From Saccharothrix tamanrassetensis (GTDB lineage Bacteria; Actinomycetota; Actinomycetes; Mycobacteriales; Pseudonocardiaceae): a stretch of DNA of 64,000 nt. Position numbers and translations under genes: made by a program. Within the stretch, counting starts at the first letter, position 1; each line of letters opens with the position of its first letter. The notes under the pieces are model-generated. The model saw nothing but the letters and a program-made list of their open reading frames with translations. It searched no databases and was not told the DNA's origin. The stretch spans positions 434,001 through 498,000 of the forward strand of contig NZ_JACHJN010000005.1 in assembly GCF_014203665.1 (NCBI RefSeq), given 5' to 3'. Shown in pieces: positions 1-9,585 of the stretch.

Positions 1-41
1 GTGTGCTGGACCGTCCGTTCCGGACTGCCGAGGAGGCCGCG

Positions 42-2333
42 GTGCCGCGTTCGACGATCCTGGTGGCAGTGGACGACAGCGCGGAGGGGTCGGTGCTGGC
101 CGACCAGCTCCGGGCGCTCTGCGGACGGCTGGACGAGCAGGGTTACCAGGTGGTGCGGGCGCGCACCGCGCAGGACGCGCTGGCGCTGACCCGGGTCCGC
201 GTGGACCTCGCGGCGGCGGTGGTCGGCTGGGACCTCGGGGGCGACGACGGGCAACGCCCCGCCGAGTCGGTGCTCAAGGCGCTGATGGCCCGGTTCACCC
301 GCCTCCCGGTCTTCCTGGTGCCGACCGGGACCGACGTGGACGACCTGCCGCTGTGGGTCGCGGAGGTGGTCAGCGGCTACGTCTGGCTGCTGGAGGACAC
401 CCCGGACTTCATCGCGGGCCGCATCGGGTTCGCCGCCACGCGCTACCTGGACGAGATCCTGCCGCCGTTCTTCCGCGAGCTGCGGCGGTTCGACGACACC
501 CACGAGTACTCCTGGCACACCCCGGCCCACGCGGGCGGGGTGGCGTTCCTGAAGTCACCGGTCGGCCGGGCCTTCTTCGACTACTACGGCGAACGGCTGT
601 TCCGCACCGACCTGTCGATCTCCGTCGGGGAACTGGGCTCGCTGTTCGAGCACACCGGCCCGATCGGCGACGCCGAGCGCAACGCCGCGCGGGTCTTCGG
701 CGCGGACTCGACCTACTTCGTGGTGCACGGCGACTCGACGGCCGACCGGATGGTCTGCCACGCCGGCGTCACCCAGGACGACCTCGTCCTGGTCGACCGC
801 AACTGCCACAAGGCGGTCTACCACGGCCTGACCATCACCGGCGGCCGACCGGTGTACCTGGTGCCCACCCGCAACGGCTACGGCCTGATGGGACCGATCC
901 CGCCCGCCGCCCTCACCGCCGAAGCCGCGGCCGCCGGCATCCGCGACAGCCCGCTGGCCGAGGGCGCGACCGACCCCGAACCGGTGTACGCGGTGATCAC
1001 CAACTCCACCTACGACGGGCTGTGCTACGACGCCGTCCGGGTGGCCGAGCTGCTCGGCGCGAGCGTGCCCCGCCTGCACCTGGACGAGGCGTGGTTCGCC
1101 TACGCCCGGTTCAACCCGCTCTACGCGCGCCGCTACGGCATGTCCGTGGACGCCTCCGCGATCCCCGACGAGAAGCGGCCGACCGTGTTCGCCACCCAGT
1201 CCACGCACAAGCTGCTGGCGGCCTTCTCGCAGAGCTCGATGGTGCACATCAAGAACTCGCCGCGGGCGCCGGTCGAGCACCGGCAGTTCAACGAGACGTT
1301 CATGATGCACGCGACGACGTCACCGATGTACCCCATGCTCGCCTCGCTGGACGTCGCCGCCGGGATGATGGACGGCGCCGGCGGGCAGTGGCTCACCGAC
1401 GAGGCGATCACCGAGGCCGTCCGGTTCCGGCAGGCCGTCGCCCGGCTCGGCAGGCGGATCACCGCGGCCGCCGACCGGCCGGACTGGTTCTTCGGCACCT
1501 GGCAGCCCGACACCGTCACCGACCCGCACACCGGCGCTAGGTTCGAGTTCGCCGACGCCCCGCTGGACCTGCTGCGCACCGAGCCGGGCTGCTGGACGCT
1601 CGAACCCGGCGCCGACTGGCACGGCTTCGCCGGCCTGGAGGACGGCTTCTGCCTGCTGGACCCCATCAAGGTGACGATCACCTGTCCGGGCACCGACGCC
1701 AAGGGCACCCCGGCCACGCCCGGCATCCCGGCGCGCATCCTCACCGCGTACCTGGAGACCCGCCGCATCGTGGTGGAGAAGACCGACGCCTACACCTGCC
1801 TGGTGCTGTTCTCGATGGGCATCACCAAGGGCAAGTGGGGCACCCTGCTGGACGCCCTGACCGACTTCAAGCAGCTCTACGACACCGCCGCGCCCCTCGC
1901 CGCGGTGCTGCCCGCGCTGGTCGAGCAGCACCCGGACCGCTACGCGGGCCTGACCCTGCCCGACCTGTGCGACCAGGTGCACGCCGAACTGGGCAGGGGC
2001 GACCTGGTGGCGCTGCTGGACGAGGCGTTCACCCACCCGCCGCGGCCCGTGCTCACCCCGGCGCAGACCTACCGCGGCCTGATCAGGGGCGGCGCCGAAC
2101 CGGTCCGCCTGTCCGACCTGGCCGACCGCGTGGTGGCGACCATGGTCGTCACCACGCCGCCCGGCATCCCGGTCCTGATGCCCGGTGAGTCGGCGGGGCA
2201 CGCCGACAGCGCGACCATGCGCTACCTGCGCACCCTGGAAGCGTTCGACCGTAGGTTCCCCGGCTTCGCCAGCGAGACGCACGGCGTCACCAGGGACTCG
2301 GCGGGCGACTACTGGATCCTCTGCCTGCGCTGA
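42..2333 (+). CDS. Orn/Lys/Arg decarboxylase family protein
   Basis: PLP-dependent fold-type I decarboxylase of basic amino acids (lysine, ornithine or arginine), cytoplasmic. About 763 residues, the usual length for the long bacterial form. The N-terminus (to about residue 120) looks like the CheY-like wing domain. The PLP domain follows, with the segment DRNCHKAVYHG and the Schiff-base lysine in STHKLL (Lys390). A C-terminal domain runs to the stop. I chose GTG at 42 because AGGAGG sits at 31-36, five bases upstream; an in-frame GTG at 3 is possible but has no visible ribosome site inside the window. The next gene converges and ends 20 bases away, so there is no operon context. Which substrate it uses cannot be told from sequence alone. 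Confidence 0.88.
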   Translation: MPRSTILVAVDDSAEGSVLADQLRALCGRLDEQGYQVVRARTAQDALALTRVRVDLAAAVVGWDLGGDDGQRPAESVLKALMARFTRLPVFLVPTGTDVDDLPLWVAEVVSGYVWLLEDTPDFIAGRIGFAATRYLDEILPPFFRELRRFDDTHEYSWHTPAHAGGVAFLKSPVGRAFFDYYGERLFRTDLSISVGELGSLFEHTGPIGDAERNAARVFGADSTYFVVHGDSTADRMVCHAGVTQDDLVLVDRNCHKAVYHGLTITGGRPVYLVPTRNGYGLMGPIPPAALTAEAAAAGIRDSPLAEGATDPEPVYAVITNSTYDGLCYDAVRVAELLGASVPRLHLDEAWFAYARFNPLYARRYGMSVDASAIPDEKRPTVFATQSTHKLLAAFSQSSMVHIKNSPRAPVEHRQFNETFMMHATTSPMYPMLASLDVAAGMMDGAGGQWLTDEAITEAVRFRQAVARLGRRITAAADRPDWFFGTWQPDTVTDPHTGARFEFADAPLDLLRTEPGCWTLEPGADWHGFAGLEDGFCLLDPIKVTITCPGTDAKGTPATPGIPARILTAYLETRRIVVEKTDAYTCLVLFSMGITKGKWGTLLDALTDFKQLYDTAAPLAAVLPALVEQHPDRYAGLTLPDLCDQVHAELGRGDLVALLDEAFTHPPRPVLTPAQTYRGLIRGGAEPVRLSDLADRVVATMVVTTPPGIPVLMPGESAGHADSATMRYLRTLEAFDRRFPGFASETHGVTRDSAGDYWILCLR

Positions 2334-2352
2334 AGTGTCGAGCGCGTGGACC

Positions 2353-4416
2353 TCATTCGTCCTTCTTCCTGTTGTCTCGCATATGACGCAGGTAGAGGTC
2401 CCGGAGGAGGTTCACCGTGTCGGCCGGCAGGATCGGCTGACCGTCCGGTTTGGTGGGCATGCGCCCCGAGCCGGGGTCCAAGGCTCCCACGGCGAAGTCG
2501 CGCACCGTGTTGGTCAGGTTGTCGACGATGTCGCGCAACGGTTCGAACCCGGGTGGCGTCTCCGGGGTGCCGCTGTTCCGCTGGAGCTGGTCGGTGAACT
2601 TGCGCGTGGCGCTGAGCAGCGCGTCGATCGCCGCGCCGCGCAGCGGGTCGGACGTCTGGTCGGCGCCGGCCAGCGTCTCCAGCAACGACATGACTTCCGG
2701 GATCTGCCAGTCCCGTTTCCCCATCTCACCGGCGATGGCCCTGGCCAGTGGCCCGGGCTCGTCCAGCCGGTGGAGCACGCCGGTGATCAGCGGCTCGATC
2801 CGGCGAGGTGCCGCTTCGAACAGGGCGGTGACGGCCGGGAGCAGCCCGGGGTGTCGCGGCAGTGCCCGGCCGAGCACGGTCAGCGCGGTGGTGAGCCAGT
2901 CGTCGGGGAACGTCGCGACGAGCGTCGTCACGAGCGCCGGCTGCGCGCCGAGGGTCTCCGCGACGAGGTGTTCGCCGAGGAGGTCGGGGCTCAGCGCGCT
3001 CACCGGCGGTGATCCGGGGTGCAACCGGGACCAGAGCTCGGCGTACTCGCGGGTGGTCTCCGCGTCCTCGCCCAGGACGTCGGACAGCCTGGTCACCAGC
3101 GCGTCCGCCTGCTCGGTCGAGGCCGGTGCGCACAGCGTCGCCAGGGTGCCGACCGCGGCGAGCGCGGTCAGCGCGGTCTCGGGATCGTCACGGCCGCCGA
3201 CCGCCAGGCGCCACCGGTCGCGATCACGCTTGAGCACTTCGGCGAGCGGGTCCGCGGGTTCGGTTCGCGCCAGGACGGCGTTGAGGGCCAGCGCGTGGAG
3301 TTCCAGCACCGTCTCCGGCATCCGGGTCGGCGGCACCACCGTCGGCAGGCCGAGCGCGCCCGCGAACGCGGTGACCGCCGCGTCCGGCGACGCACCGACC
3401 GGGATGCCGTCGAGCACCATCGCGCCGATGCGGTCCGCCTGGCGGAACAGCCCCGCCACCCGGTCGTCCCGGTGCTCCCGCAGGGGGTCCAGCCAGCTGC
3501 CCGCGCCCCGACCCAGCACCAGCAACCGGGTCGGCGCGTCGCGCACCGACGAACGCGCGACGATCGCCTCCGCCAAGGACGCCAGCCGGTCCGAGCTGAG
3601 CTCGCCGTCGGCCACCACGGCGAGCAGCGGCTTGTCGACCGCGCCGGCCCGGCGGATCTGCGCCGTCGGCGCCTGTCCGTCGATCACGCCGGCGAGCCAC
3701 CCGGAGTCGCGGAGTCGCCGGCACAACTCCAGCGCCAACCTCCGGCGACCCGAACCGGGACGGCCGACGAGCAGCCGCACGGCGTTCGACGTCGAGTCGT
3801 GGGCCCACGCCGTCAGGTCCGCGAGTTCCCGGTCCCGACCGGCGAACGGCACCACACCGCGTTCCGGCCGCAGCAGCGCGCTGGGCGCCGCGTCGGCACC
3901 CGGCTCGGGCAGCGGCCGGCCGAACAGCCGGGGTACGGCCAGGGAGGGCACCAACTGGACAAGCCGCTCGACGAGGTCCGCCATGTCCTTCGTGTACCGC
4001 TGCTGGCTGAACCGCGCCGCCTGGATGCTCGCGAACCGCTTGATGTCGTCGGGCAGCTCGTCGTGGCGCGGGGGGCGGGCGTTCTCCGGCGTGTCCTGCA
4101 GGAGGACGGGGACGATGGGTATGCCGCGGTCGAGCGCGTGGGCGATCTCCATGCGGACCCAGTCGTTCTCGGATTCGATGCGTGGCCGCGACGTCGCGGG
4201 ATCGAGTGCCAACCAGTGCGGGCCGACGACGGCGACCAGGACGTCGGCGTCGTGCAGCGCCGCACGGATGGCATCCGGGTAGCGCACCCCGGGATCCATC
4301 GAGACGGAGTCGCGGAACACCAGCTCCTTGCCGAAGTGGTTGCTCAGGACCTGGGCGATCGCCGCGGCGGCGATCGGGTTGTCCTTGGCCCGGTAGTTGA
4401 CGAACACACCTGCCAT
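2353..4416 (-). CDS. TIR domain protein with degenerate P-loop NTPase-like region
   Basis: The first 150 residues form a TIR domain: the start GVFVNYR, the segment VFRDSVSMDPG, and the helix MEIAHAL carrying the conserved glutamate (Glu90) that in NADase TIRs is catalytic. A STAND/AAA-like region follows, with a loop at about residues 218-227 reading GRPGSGRRR, so Arg replaces the Walker A lysine and Arg the Ser/Thr. The rest (about 450 residues) is helical with no named domain. Bacterial TIR-NTPase fusions are often antiphage NADases; that role here is inference. Start is ATG 4416 with GGAGGA nine bases upstream; longer in-frame starts lack a ribosome site and read as non-protein-like sequence. 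It is single and convergent with the decarboxylase. Confidence 0.75.
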   Translation of the reverse strand: MAGVFVNYRAKDNPIAAAAIAQVLSNHFGKELVFRDSVSMDPGVRYPDAIRAALHDADVLVAVVGPHWLALDPATSRPRIESENDWVRMEIAHALDRGIPIVPVLLQDTPENARPPRHDELPDDIKRFASIQAARFSQQRYTKDMADLVERLVQLVPSLAVPRLFGRPLPEPGADAAPSALLRPERGVVPFAGRDRELADLTAWAHDSTSNAVRLLVGRPGSGRRRLALELCRRLRDSGWLAGVIDGQAPTAQIRRAGAVDKPLLAVVADGELSSDRLASLAEAIVARSSVRDAPTRLLVLGRGAGSWLDPLREHRDDRVAGLFRQADRIGAMVLDGIPVGASPDAAVTAFAGALGLPTVVPPTRMPETVLELHALALNAVLARTEPADPLAEVLKRDRDRWRLAVGGRDDPETALTALAAVGTLATLCAPASTEQADALVTRLSDVLGEDAETTREYAELWSRLHPGSPPVSALSPDLLGEHLVAETLGAQPALVTTLVATFPDDWLTTALTVLGRALPRHPGLLPAVTALFEAAPRRIEPLITGVLHRLDEPGPLARAIAGEMGKRDWQIPEVMSLLETLAGADQTSDPLRGAAIDALLSATRKFTDQLQRNSGTPETPPGFEPLRDIVDNLTNTVRDFAVGALDPGSGRMPTKPDGQPILPADTVNLLRDLYLRHMRDNRKKDE

Positions 4417-4845
4417 GCGGGTCGGTCCTCCGGCTCCGTGGGATGGGCGTGACGCGGTGATCGAACGGGTCACGCAGCTCCCGATCCGTTCGAGGACGAC
4501 AACCTGACCACCGCCGACCGGCCCACGGCAACCGGACGAACCCCGATGGCCTAATCGGGAAGATCGCGCCGAGCAGCCTCCGACGCCGCGCAATCCACAG
4601 TGGACTGTTCCGGTCACCATCAGTCTCGGATGCAACGGTTCACCCGCAGTGGCACGGGTCGGCGAGGAAAGTCGGCGGTGTCGGTCTTCGTGGGTGACGT
4701 GCCCCATCTGGCGGGTAGCCGCCCGACGCACACCGACCCAGAATTGGGCGGTACTGGTCAGCCACTATTGATGCTCGGCGGGGCGAACCGCACATCTCAA
4801 GCGTGCTGCACGCCCGAGGTGTCAAGCGGCGATGAGGAGCCCGGC
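4417..4845. other. Divergent intergenic region
   Basis: Non-coding gap between the TIR-NTPase gene and the amidase gene, which are transcribed away from each other, so it should carry both promoters. I could not fix a -35/-10 pair. It holds one copy of the short palindrome TCCACAGTGGA (4594-4604). No conserved open frame is convincing. Confidence 0.4.
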
Positions 4846-6501
4846 ATGGCACGACGGTGGCGGAGTTCGCGTACCCGAGCCGCCGGCCTCGCGGCCGCGA
4901 TGGTCGTGCTGATTGCGGGCGGAGTCCCGGCCGGTGCGGCAACGGGTAGCGGTGCCGGGCGTGGCGACGCCGGCAACGGGGCGACACCGACCGACATCGC
5001 GGAGTGGGTGCTGGAACTGGACGCCACCGCGTTGGGCGATCTGCTGGCGGGCGGTCGGGTCACCTCGGTCGGGTTGGTCAAGGCGTACCAGGCACGTATC
5101 GATGCCTATGAGGAGGCGTACGCCGACCAGCCCGGTATCAATGCGGTCATCCGCAGAGACCCGACCGCGATCGCCGATGCCGCCCGGCTCGACACCGAAC
5201 GCCGTCGGGGGCACGTCCGCGGTCCGCTGCACGGCATCCCGATCCTGATCAAGGACAACTACGACACCGCTGACCTGCCCACCTCCAACGGCTCGCGGGC
5301 GTTGCAGCGCTGGCGCACCGCCGATGACGCCGAGCTGGTCGAGCGGCTCCGCGCGGCCGGCGCGATCGTCGTCGCCAAGACCAACCTGCACGAGTTCGCC
5401 TCCGGCGTCGAGACGATCAGCTCCCTCGGCGGGCAGACCCGCAACCCCTACGACCAGACCCGCAGCCCGGGCGGCTCCAGCGGCGGCACGGGGGCCGGCA
5501 TCGCCGCCGGGTTCGGCGCGGTCGGCCTGGGTTCGGACACCTGCGGCTCCATCCGCAACCCGGCGGCGCACAACAGCCTGGTGGGGTTGCGGCCGAGCCG
5601 GGGGCTGTCCAGCCGCGACGGCATCGCGCCCCTCTCGGAGACCCAGGACACGGGCGGCCCCATCGCCAAGTCGGTCAGCGACGTCGCACTGGTGCTGGAC
5701 GCCACCGCCGGCCACGACCCGGACGACCCGTCGACCACGGCGTCCATCGGACGGATCCCGCGCACCTACACCGCCGCGCTGGACGACACCGCGCTGGCCG
5801 GCGCCCGCATCGGCGTGTTCACCGACTACCTGGGCACGTCGGCCCCGGAACAGGCGACGACGGCGCTGGTCCGGGCGGCAGCCGGGGCCATGGCGGCGCA
5901 GGGCGCGACCGTCGTCGAACTGCCGGCCCAACCCGCGCTGACGGCGGCCGTGGACGCCTCCTGGCTGATCGTCGACGAGCACGAGCGCGACCTCAACCGC
6001 TACCTGGCGGCGCCGGGTTCCCGCTTCCCGCGCCCGCTGGCCCGGCTGGAGCCGCCGACGGACGTCGTGACCCTGGACGACATCATCACCTCCGGCCGGG
6101 TCACGCCGACGGTGCTGGAGCGGCTCAAGGACCGGCAGGGCCGCTCGACCGGCCCGCAGGACGCCTACCACCAGCGGCTGGCCCAACGCGTGCAGGCGCA
6201 GCGGCTGCTCCAGTCGCTGCTGGACGACCACCGCCTGGACGCACTGGTCTACCCGACCGTGCAGCAGCAGGCCGCGCCGATCGGGCAGCCCCAGCAGGGG
6301 ACCAGGACCTGCGCCCTCGCCGCCAACACCGGTTTCCCGGCCCTGACCGTCCCCGCCGGCTTCACCCCGGACGGCATGCCGGTGGGGGTCGAACTGCTGG
6401 GCTCGCCGTTCAGCGAACCGATGCTGCTCGGGCTCGGCTTCGACTACGAGCAGGCCACGCACCACCGCCGGCCACCGGCCGGCACCCCACCCCTGCGCTG
6501 A
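4846..6501 (+). CDS. Secreted amidase (amidase-signature family)
   Basis: Hydrolyses a carboxamide bond through the Ser-cisSer-Lys triad; the physiological substrate is unknown. Residues 1 to about 37 form a signal peptide (Arg-rich start, hydrophobic AAAMVVLIAGG core, cleavage near AGA), so it acts outside the membrane. The triad is visible: Lys136 in LIKDNYDT, cis-Ser211 in GGSSGG and nucleophile Ser235 in DTCGSIRNP. The length of 551 residues suits a secreted member. Start ATG 4846 is chosen for GAGGAG six bases upstream and because the signal peptide begins there. The family fit is strong; a named function such as peptide amidase would be a guess. Confidence 0.88.
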   Translation: MARRWRSSRTRAAGLAAAMVVLIAGGVPAGAATGSGAGRGDAGNGATPTDIAEWVLELDATALGDLLAGGRVTSVGLVKAYQARIDAYEEAYADQPGINAVIRRDPTAIADAARLDTERRRGHVRGPLHGIPILIKDNYDTADLPTSNGSRALQRWRTADDAELVERLRAAGAIVVAKTNLHEFASGVETISSLGGQTRNPYDQTRSPGGSSGGTGAGIAAGFGAVGLGSDTCGSIRNPAAHNSLVGLRPSRGLSSRDGIAPLSETQDTGGPIAKSVSDVALVLDATAGHDPDDPSTTASIGRIPRTYTAALDDTALAGARIGVFTDYLGTSAPEQATTALVRAAAGAMAAQGATVVELPAQPALTAAVDASWLIVDEHERDLNRYLAAPGSRFPRPLARLEPPTDVVTLDDIITSGRVTPTVLERLKDRQGRSTGPQDAYHQRLAQRVQAQRLLQSLLDDHRLDALVYPTVQQQAAPIGQPQQGTRTCALAANTGFPALTVPAGFTPDGMPVGVELLGSPFSEPMLLGLGFDYEQATHHRRPPAGTPPLR

Positions 6502-6558
6502 CCCCGCCGGCAGCGCATCGATCGGAGGCTGTCCACACGGGGGTGTCGGCGGCCCCTC

Positions 6559-7821
6559 TCACAGGTTCCGCCGCACCTCGTCCAGCACGGTCCCGCCGGC
6601 GTCCCGAGCGGTGATCGTCACCTCGGTCTGCCCGGTGTGGTTCAGTGCCAGACCCGGCACGACCACGGAGCCCGCCACCGGTCGGACCGTCACGTCGGGT
6701 CCACCGGTGATGGTCGCGGTCACCGTGGCCACGCGCGGATCGGTCACCTCGGCGATCAGGGCGACGGTGGACGAAGTCGAGGCCGAGCCCGGCGTGCTCT
6801 CGACGAAGTCGTAGAACATCTGCACACCGCGCAGGGTGTTGCCGAACCACACCGACCCCGCCGGCTCCCGGGCGTCGGCGCGTTTGAGGTCGCTGATCGA
6901 GACGGCCCCGTTCTGGTGGCACAGCAGCAACAGGTCCTCGTAGTGGGCCAGCTGCACGGATTCCGTCGCGGTCAGCCTGGCGATCTGACCGGCCCGCCAG
7001 GCGGACGGGTCCGGGACGGCCTTCGAGGTGCCTGCCAGGCACTCGCCCAGCCTGCGGCCTTCGGGACCGGTGCGGTCCTGGGGCGGGACCGGCCGGTCGA
7101 TCACCGGCGTGGACCGGACGGGTGGGCTCAACTCCGTCCGCTGGACGAGTTCCCCGGAGCCCGCCACCTCGGGTTGCGCGGCCACCGCATCGGCGACGAA
7201 TCCGGCCGGTGCCAGGAAAACCCGCCCGGAGCGCGCCGTGACAGCCTCCCTGCCGGTCGCGTCCGGGCGGTCGCGGAGCACGAAAGGACGGGAGTCGGTG
7301 CCGGCGAAACCCGCCATCGAGCCCGTGGCGGTGCTGAACGACAGCGTGAGCACGCCGGGGTCGGTCTGCGGAGACGACACGGTGACCGAGGAGGGGGTCG
7401 TTTCGCAGAACACGGTCCCTGTGGCGGTCTTGAACGCCGTCAGGTCCACGCGGTACAGCGACGTCGTGGCGATCGGGGTCCACTGCTCGAACGGCGGCAG
7501 GCCGGTCGAGCCCGCGTGGCAGCGCTGCGCCGCACCCTCCGGGGCGGTGCCCTCGCGCAGTTCGTAGTGCTCGGCAGCGATGGGCAACGGCAGCTCGGGG
7601 ACCTCCGAGCGTTCCTGGCCGGGCGACACGGCGGAGTCGTGGCGGTCCACGGCCTGCACGACCAGGGTGGTCGCGGTCGCCAAAGCCACGATGGCCGCGC
7701 CCGCCTTCAACGGGAGGTGGCGCGGCCGAGGGGTGTCGAACCCGGCTCGCAGGCGCAGCAGCGCGGTGTCGCGGGCCCCGTCGGGGAGCGACCTCGGGGG
7801 CGGCAGGTCGAGATCAGGCAT
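6559..7821 (-). CDS. Membrane-anchored protein partnered with ECF sigma factor
   Basis: 420 residues. A short cytoplasmic N-terminus (residues 1-40) contains a Pro/Arg-rich stretch, then one membrane segment (GAAIVALATATTLVVQ, about 42-58), then a large extracytoplasmic part ending in a beta-rich domain. Its start overlaps the end of the sigma factor gene by 8 bases, the usual arrangement for an anti-sigma or sigma-associated envelope sensor. No canonical zinc anti-sigma HxxxCxxC motif is seen, so calling it an anti-sigma factor is inference from topology and coupling. It resembles actinobacterial CU044_5270-type proteins that sit beside ECF sigma genes. Confidence 0.65.
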   Translation of the reverse strand: MPDLDLPPPRSLPDGARDTALLRLRAGFDTPRPRHLPLKAGAAIVALATATTLVVQAVDRHDSAVSPGQERSEVPELPLPIAAEHYELREGTAPEGAAQRCHAGSTGLPPFEQWTPIATTSLYRVDLTAFKTATGTVFCETTPSSVTVSSPQTDPGVLTLSFSTATGSMAGFAGTDSRPFVLRDRPDATGREAVTARSGRVFLAPAGFVADAVAAQPEVAGSGELVQRTELSPPVRSTPVIDRPVPPQDRTGPEGRRLGECLAGTSKAVPDPSAWRAGQIARLTATESVQLAHYEDLLLLCHQNGAVSISDLKRADAREPAGSVWFGNTLRGVQMFYDFVESTPGSASTSSTVALIAEVTDPRVATVTATITGGPDVTVRPVAGSVVVPGLALNHTGQTEVTITARDAGGTVLDEVRRNL

Positions 7822-8407
7822 CGTTGTCCTCTTCGATCAGTCCGCGCAGTCGGGCGCGGGCGCGGGAGGTGCGGGAGCGGACGCTGGCCTCGGCGATGCC
7901 GAGCAGTCGGGCGGCGTCGCTCGTGGAGACCTCGCCCAGCAGGCACAGCCGGACGACCTCCCGTTCGGCGCGTGGCAGGCGGTCGACGGCTTTCAGCACG
8001 CGTCGCAGCCGGCGCTCGGTGAAGTCGTGCTCCACCACGGCGTCGGCGTGGTCGCGCTCGGGGGTCACGCGGGAGAGCCGTTGGACGACGGCTGCCAGGC
8101 GCGCGCCGGCGCGGCGCTGGTCCCGGGCGAGGCGCGCGGTGACGGTGAACAGCCAGGGACGTGCCGAGTCCCTCGCGAGCACGGCTCTGCCGCGGGTGCG
8201 CCAGGCGTTGAGGAACGTGGTGGACAGCAGGTCGTCGGCCTGGGCCCAGGACGCCGTCAACCGGTAGGCGTAGTTCCACACCGCCTCGGCGTGGCGCTGG
8301 AACAACTCGGTGAAGGCCGCGTGCGCGTCCGGCCCGTCGCCCGCGATCCTGCGCCAGATGTCCGCGTCCGTCCCGACGGGCGGCCCGCTCCCGGTGGTTT
8401 CGCTCAC
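7814..8407 (-). CDS. RNA polymerase ECF sigma factor
   Basis: Directs RNA polymerase to a small regulon in response to an envelope signal. 197 residues from GTG 8407, with sigma region 2 at about residues 30-95 (AVWNYAYRLT and the DDLLSTTF segment) and region 4 near the C-terminus (LPRAEREVV, then the helix-turn-helix STSDAARLLGI and SVRSRTSRARARL). I prefer GTG 8407 because GGAGG lies eight bases upstream; ATG 8446 is possible but has no ribosome site. It is translationally coupled to the downstream membrane protein, its likely regulator. The promoter should lie in 8408-8610, but I could not assign an autoregulated -35. Confidence 0.85.
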   Translation of the reverse strand: MSETTGSGPPVGTDADIWRRIAGDGPDAHAAFTELFQRHAEAVWNYAYRLTASWAQADDLLSTTFLNAWRTRGRAVLARDSARPWLFTVTARLARDQRRAGARLAAVVQRLSRVTPERDHADAVVEHDFTERRLRRVLKAVDRLPRAEREVVRLCLLGEVSTSDAARLLGIAEASVRSRTSRARARLRGLIEEDNDA

Positions 8408-8610
8408 GGCCGACACCTCCGGGAGCTGTGGTGGGGCGTGTGTCATGCACTGTATGAGGCCGCAACCCGACCGACGCTGCACCGCCGCGTGGTGTCCCCG
8501 GTCACACCGCCGGAAGCGTTCCTGCGGACGTTCGAGTGAAGGCGGGTGATTCGCGCGGGGGACCATGATCGGATCGATACGATCGACGGCGAGGAGATCG
8601 TTCGTCGGCA

Positions 8611-9585
8611 ATGACTGACCGGGGGGTCGGCATGGGGCGCCGGAAGCGTGGAAAGCCCACAACGAGGCGATCCTCGGCGAGGCAGGAGCAGGCAACGCGC
8701 CGGAAGCGGTGGTCGTTGTGGATATCGGGCGTGGTCTCGGCAGTCGTCATCCCGGCGCTTCTCGTGGTTTTCGGTGCCCACTACACGGCGGAAGTCACGC
8801 TGACCCAGGCGGGGGAGCAGGAGGCGAGCGCCCAGGCAGGCGCCGAACGGGCCAAGGACGCCGAACTGGCCAAGGAACCCGCGGTGTCGGCCCGGGTCCG
8901 GCCGGTGCACGAGGACTTCTGGGTCTGGGTCTACCCGGAACCCGTCGACGAGTCGGTGCTGCGCGCCGGCGGCCTGGGCAAGTCGCCCGAGGAGCGGTAC
9001 CGCCTCTTCCGCGAGCAGCGCGGGGTCATGGGCGGCTGGATTCCGATGAAGATCGGCGACGTGTGGAAGAAGACCTCGCGGTACCAGGTTTCGCTGGTCG
9101 GGAACCGCCGGGAAACCGTGAGGGTCCTGGACATGCGGGCCCGCGTCATCGAGAAGACCCCGCCGCTGGACGGCACGCTGCTGACGTTCCCCCCGCAGGG
9201 CGAGGGTGACGTCCGGGAGGTCCTCCTCGACCTCGACGACCCGCGGGGCAGGCTGCTGCTGCCGGCCGAGGCCGGCTCGGACGCCGCACCGAAGCCCTTC
9301 TTCGACGTCAAGTACCTGACTCTGACGAAAGGGGAGGAGGTCGCCTTGGACCTGACCGCGCTCACCGAGAAGCACCACTACAAGTGGGAGCTGGAGTTGA
9401 CCGTGGCCTACGACGGCGTGGCCGAGGAGAAGGTGCGCGTGACGTCGGACGGGTCGGCGGGCGGTCCTCCGTTCGAGGCCGCCGCGTGGAAAGACATCCA
9501 CGCCGAGGGCGGGGCCTACCCCTACCGCGGCGGGATCTACGAGATCCAAGACGGCGGCGCGGGAGGCCTGGTGAAGGTGGGCTGA
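8611..9585 (+). CDS. Single-pass membrane protein of unknown function
   Basis: 324 residues. A very basic N-terminus (many Arg/Lys to residue 34) is followed by one membrane helix (about 35-57, with GVVSAVVIPALLVVF). A charged, coiled-coil-prone stretch rich in Ala/Glu/Lys follows, then an exported domain of about 230 residues that is probably beta-rich. I do not recognise the family. Its stop shares a base with the next start (TGATG), so it is translationally coupled to the lipoprotein gene. ATG 8632 is an alternative start. The two-gene unit is divergent from the ECF sigma pair and may share its promoter region. Confidence 0.6.
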   Translation: MTDRGVGMGRRKRGKPTTRRSSARQEQATRRKRWSLWISGVVSAVVIPALLVVFGAHYTAEVTLTQAGEQEASAQAGAERAKDAELAKEPAVSARVRPVHEDFWVWVYPEPVDESVLRAGGLGKSPEERYRLFREQRGVMGGWIPMKIGDVWKKTSRYQVSLVGNRRETVRVLDMRARVIEKTPPLDGTLLTFPPQGEGDVREVLLDLDDPRGRLLLPAEAGSDAAPKPFFDVKYLTLTKGEEVALDLTALTEKHHYKWELELTVAYDGVAEEKVRVTSDGSAGGPPFEAAAWKDIHAEGGAYPYRGGIYEIQDGGAGGLVKVG

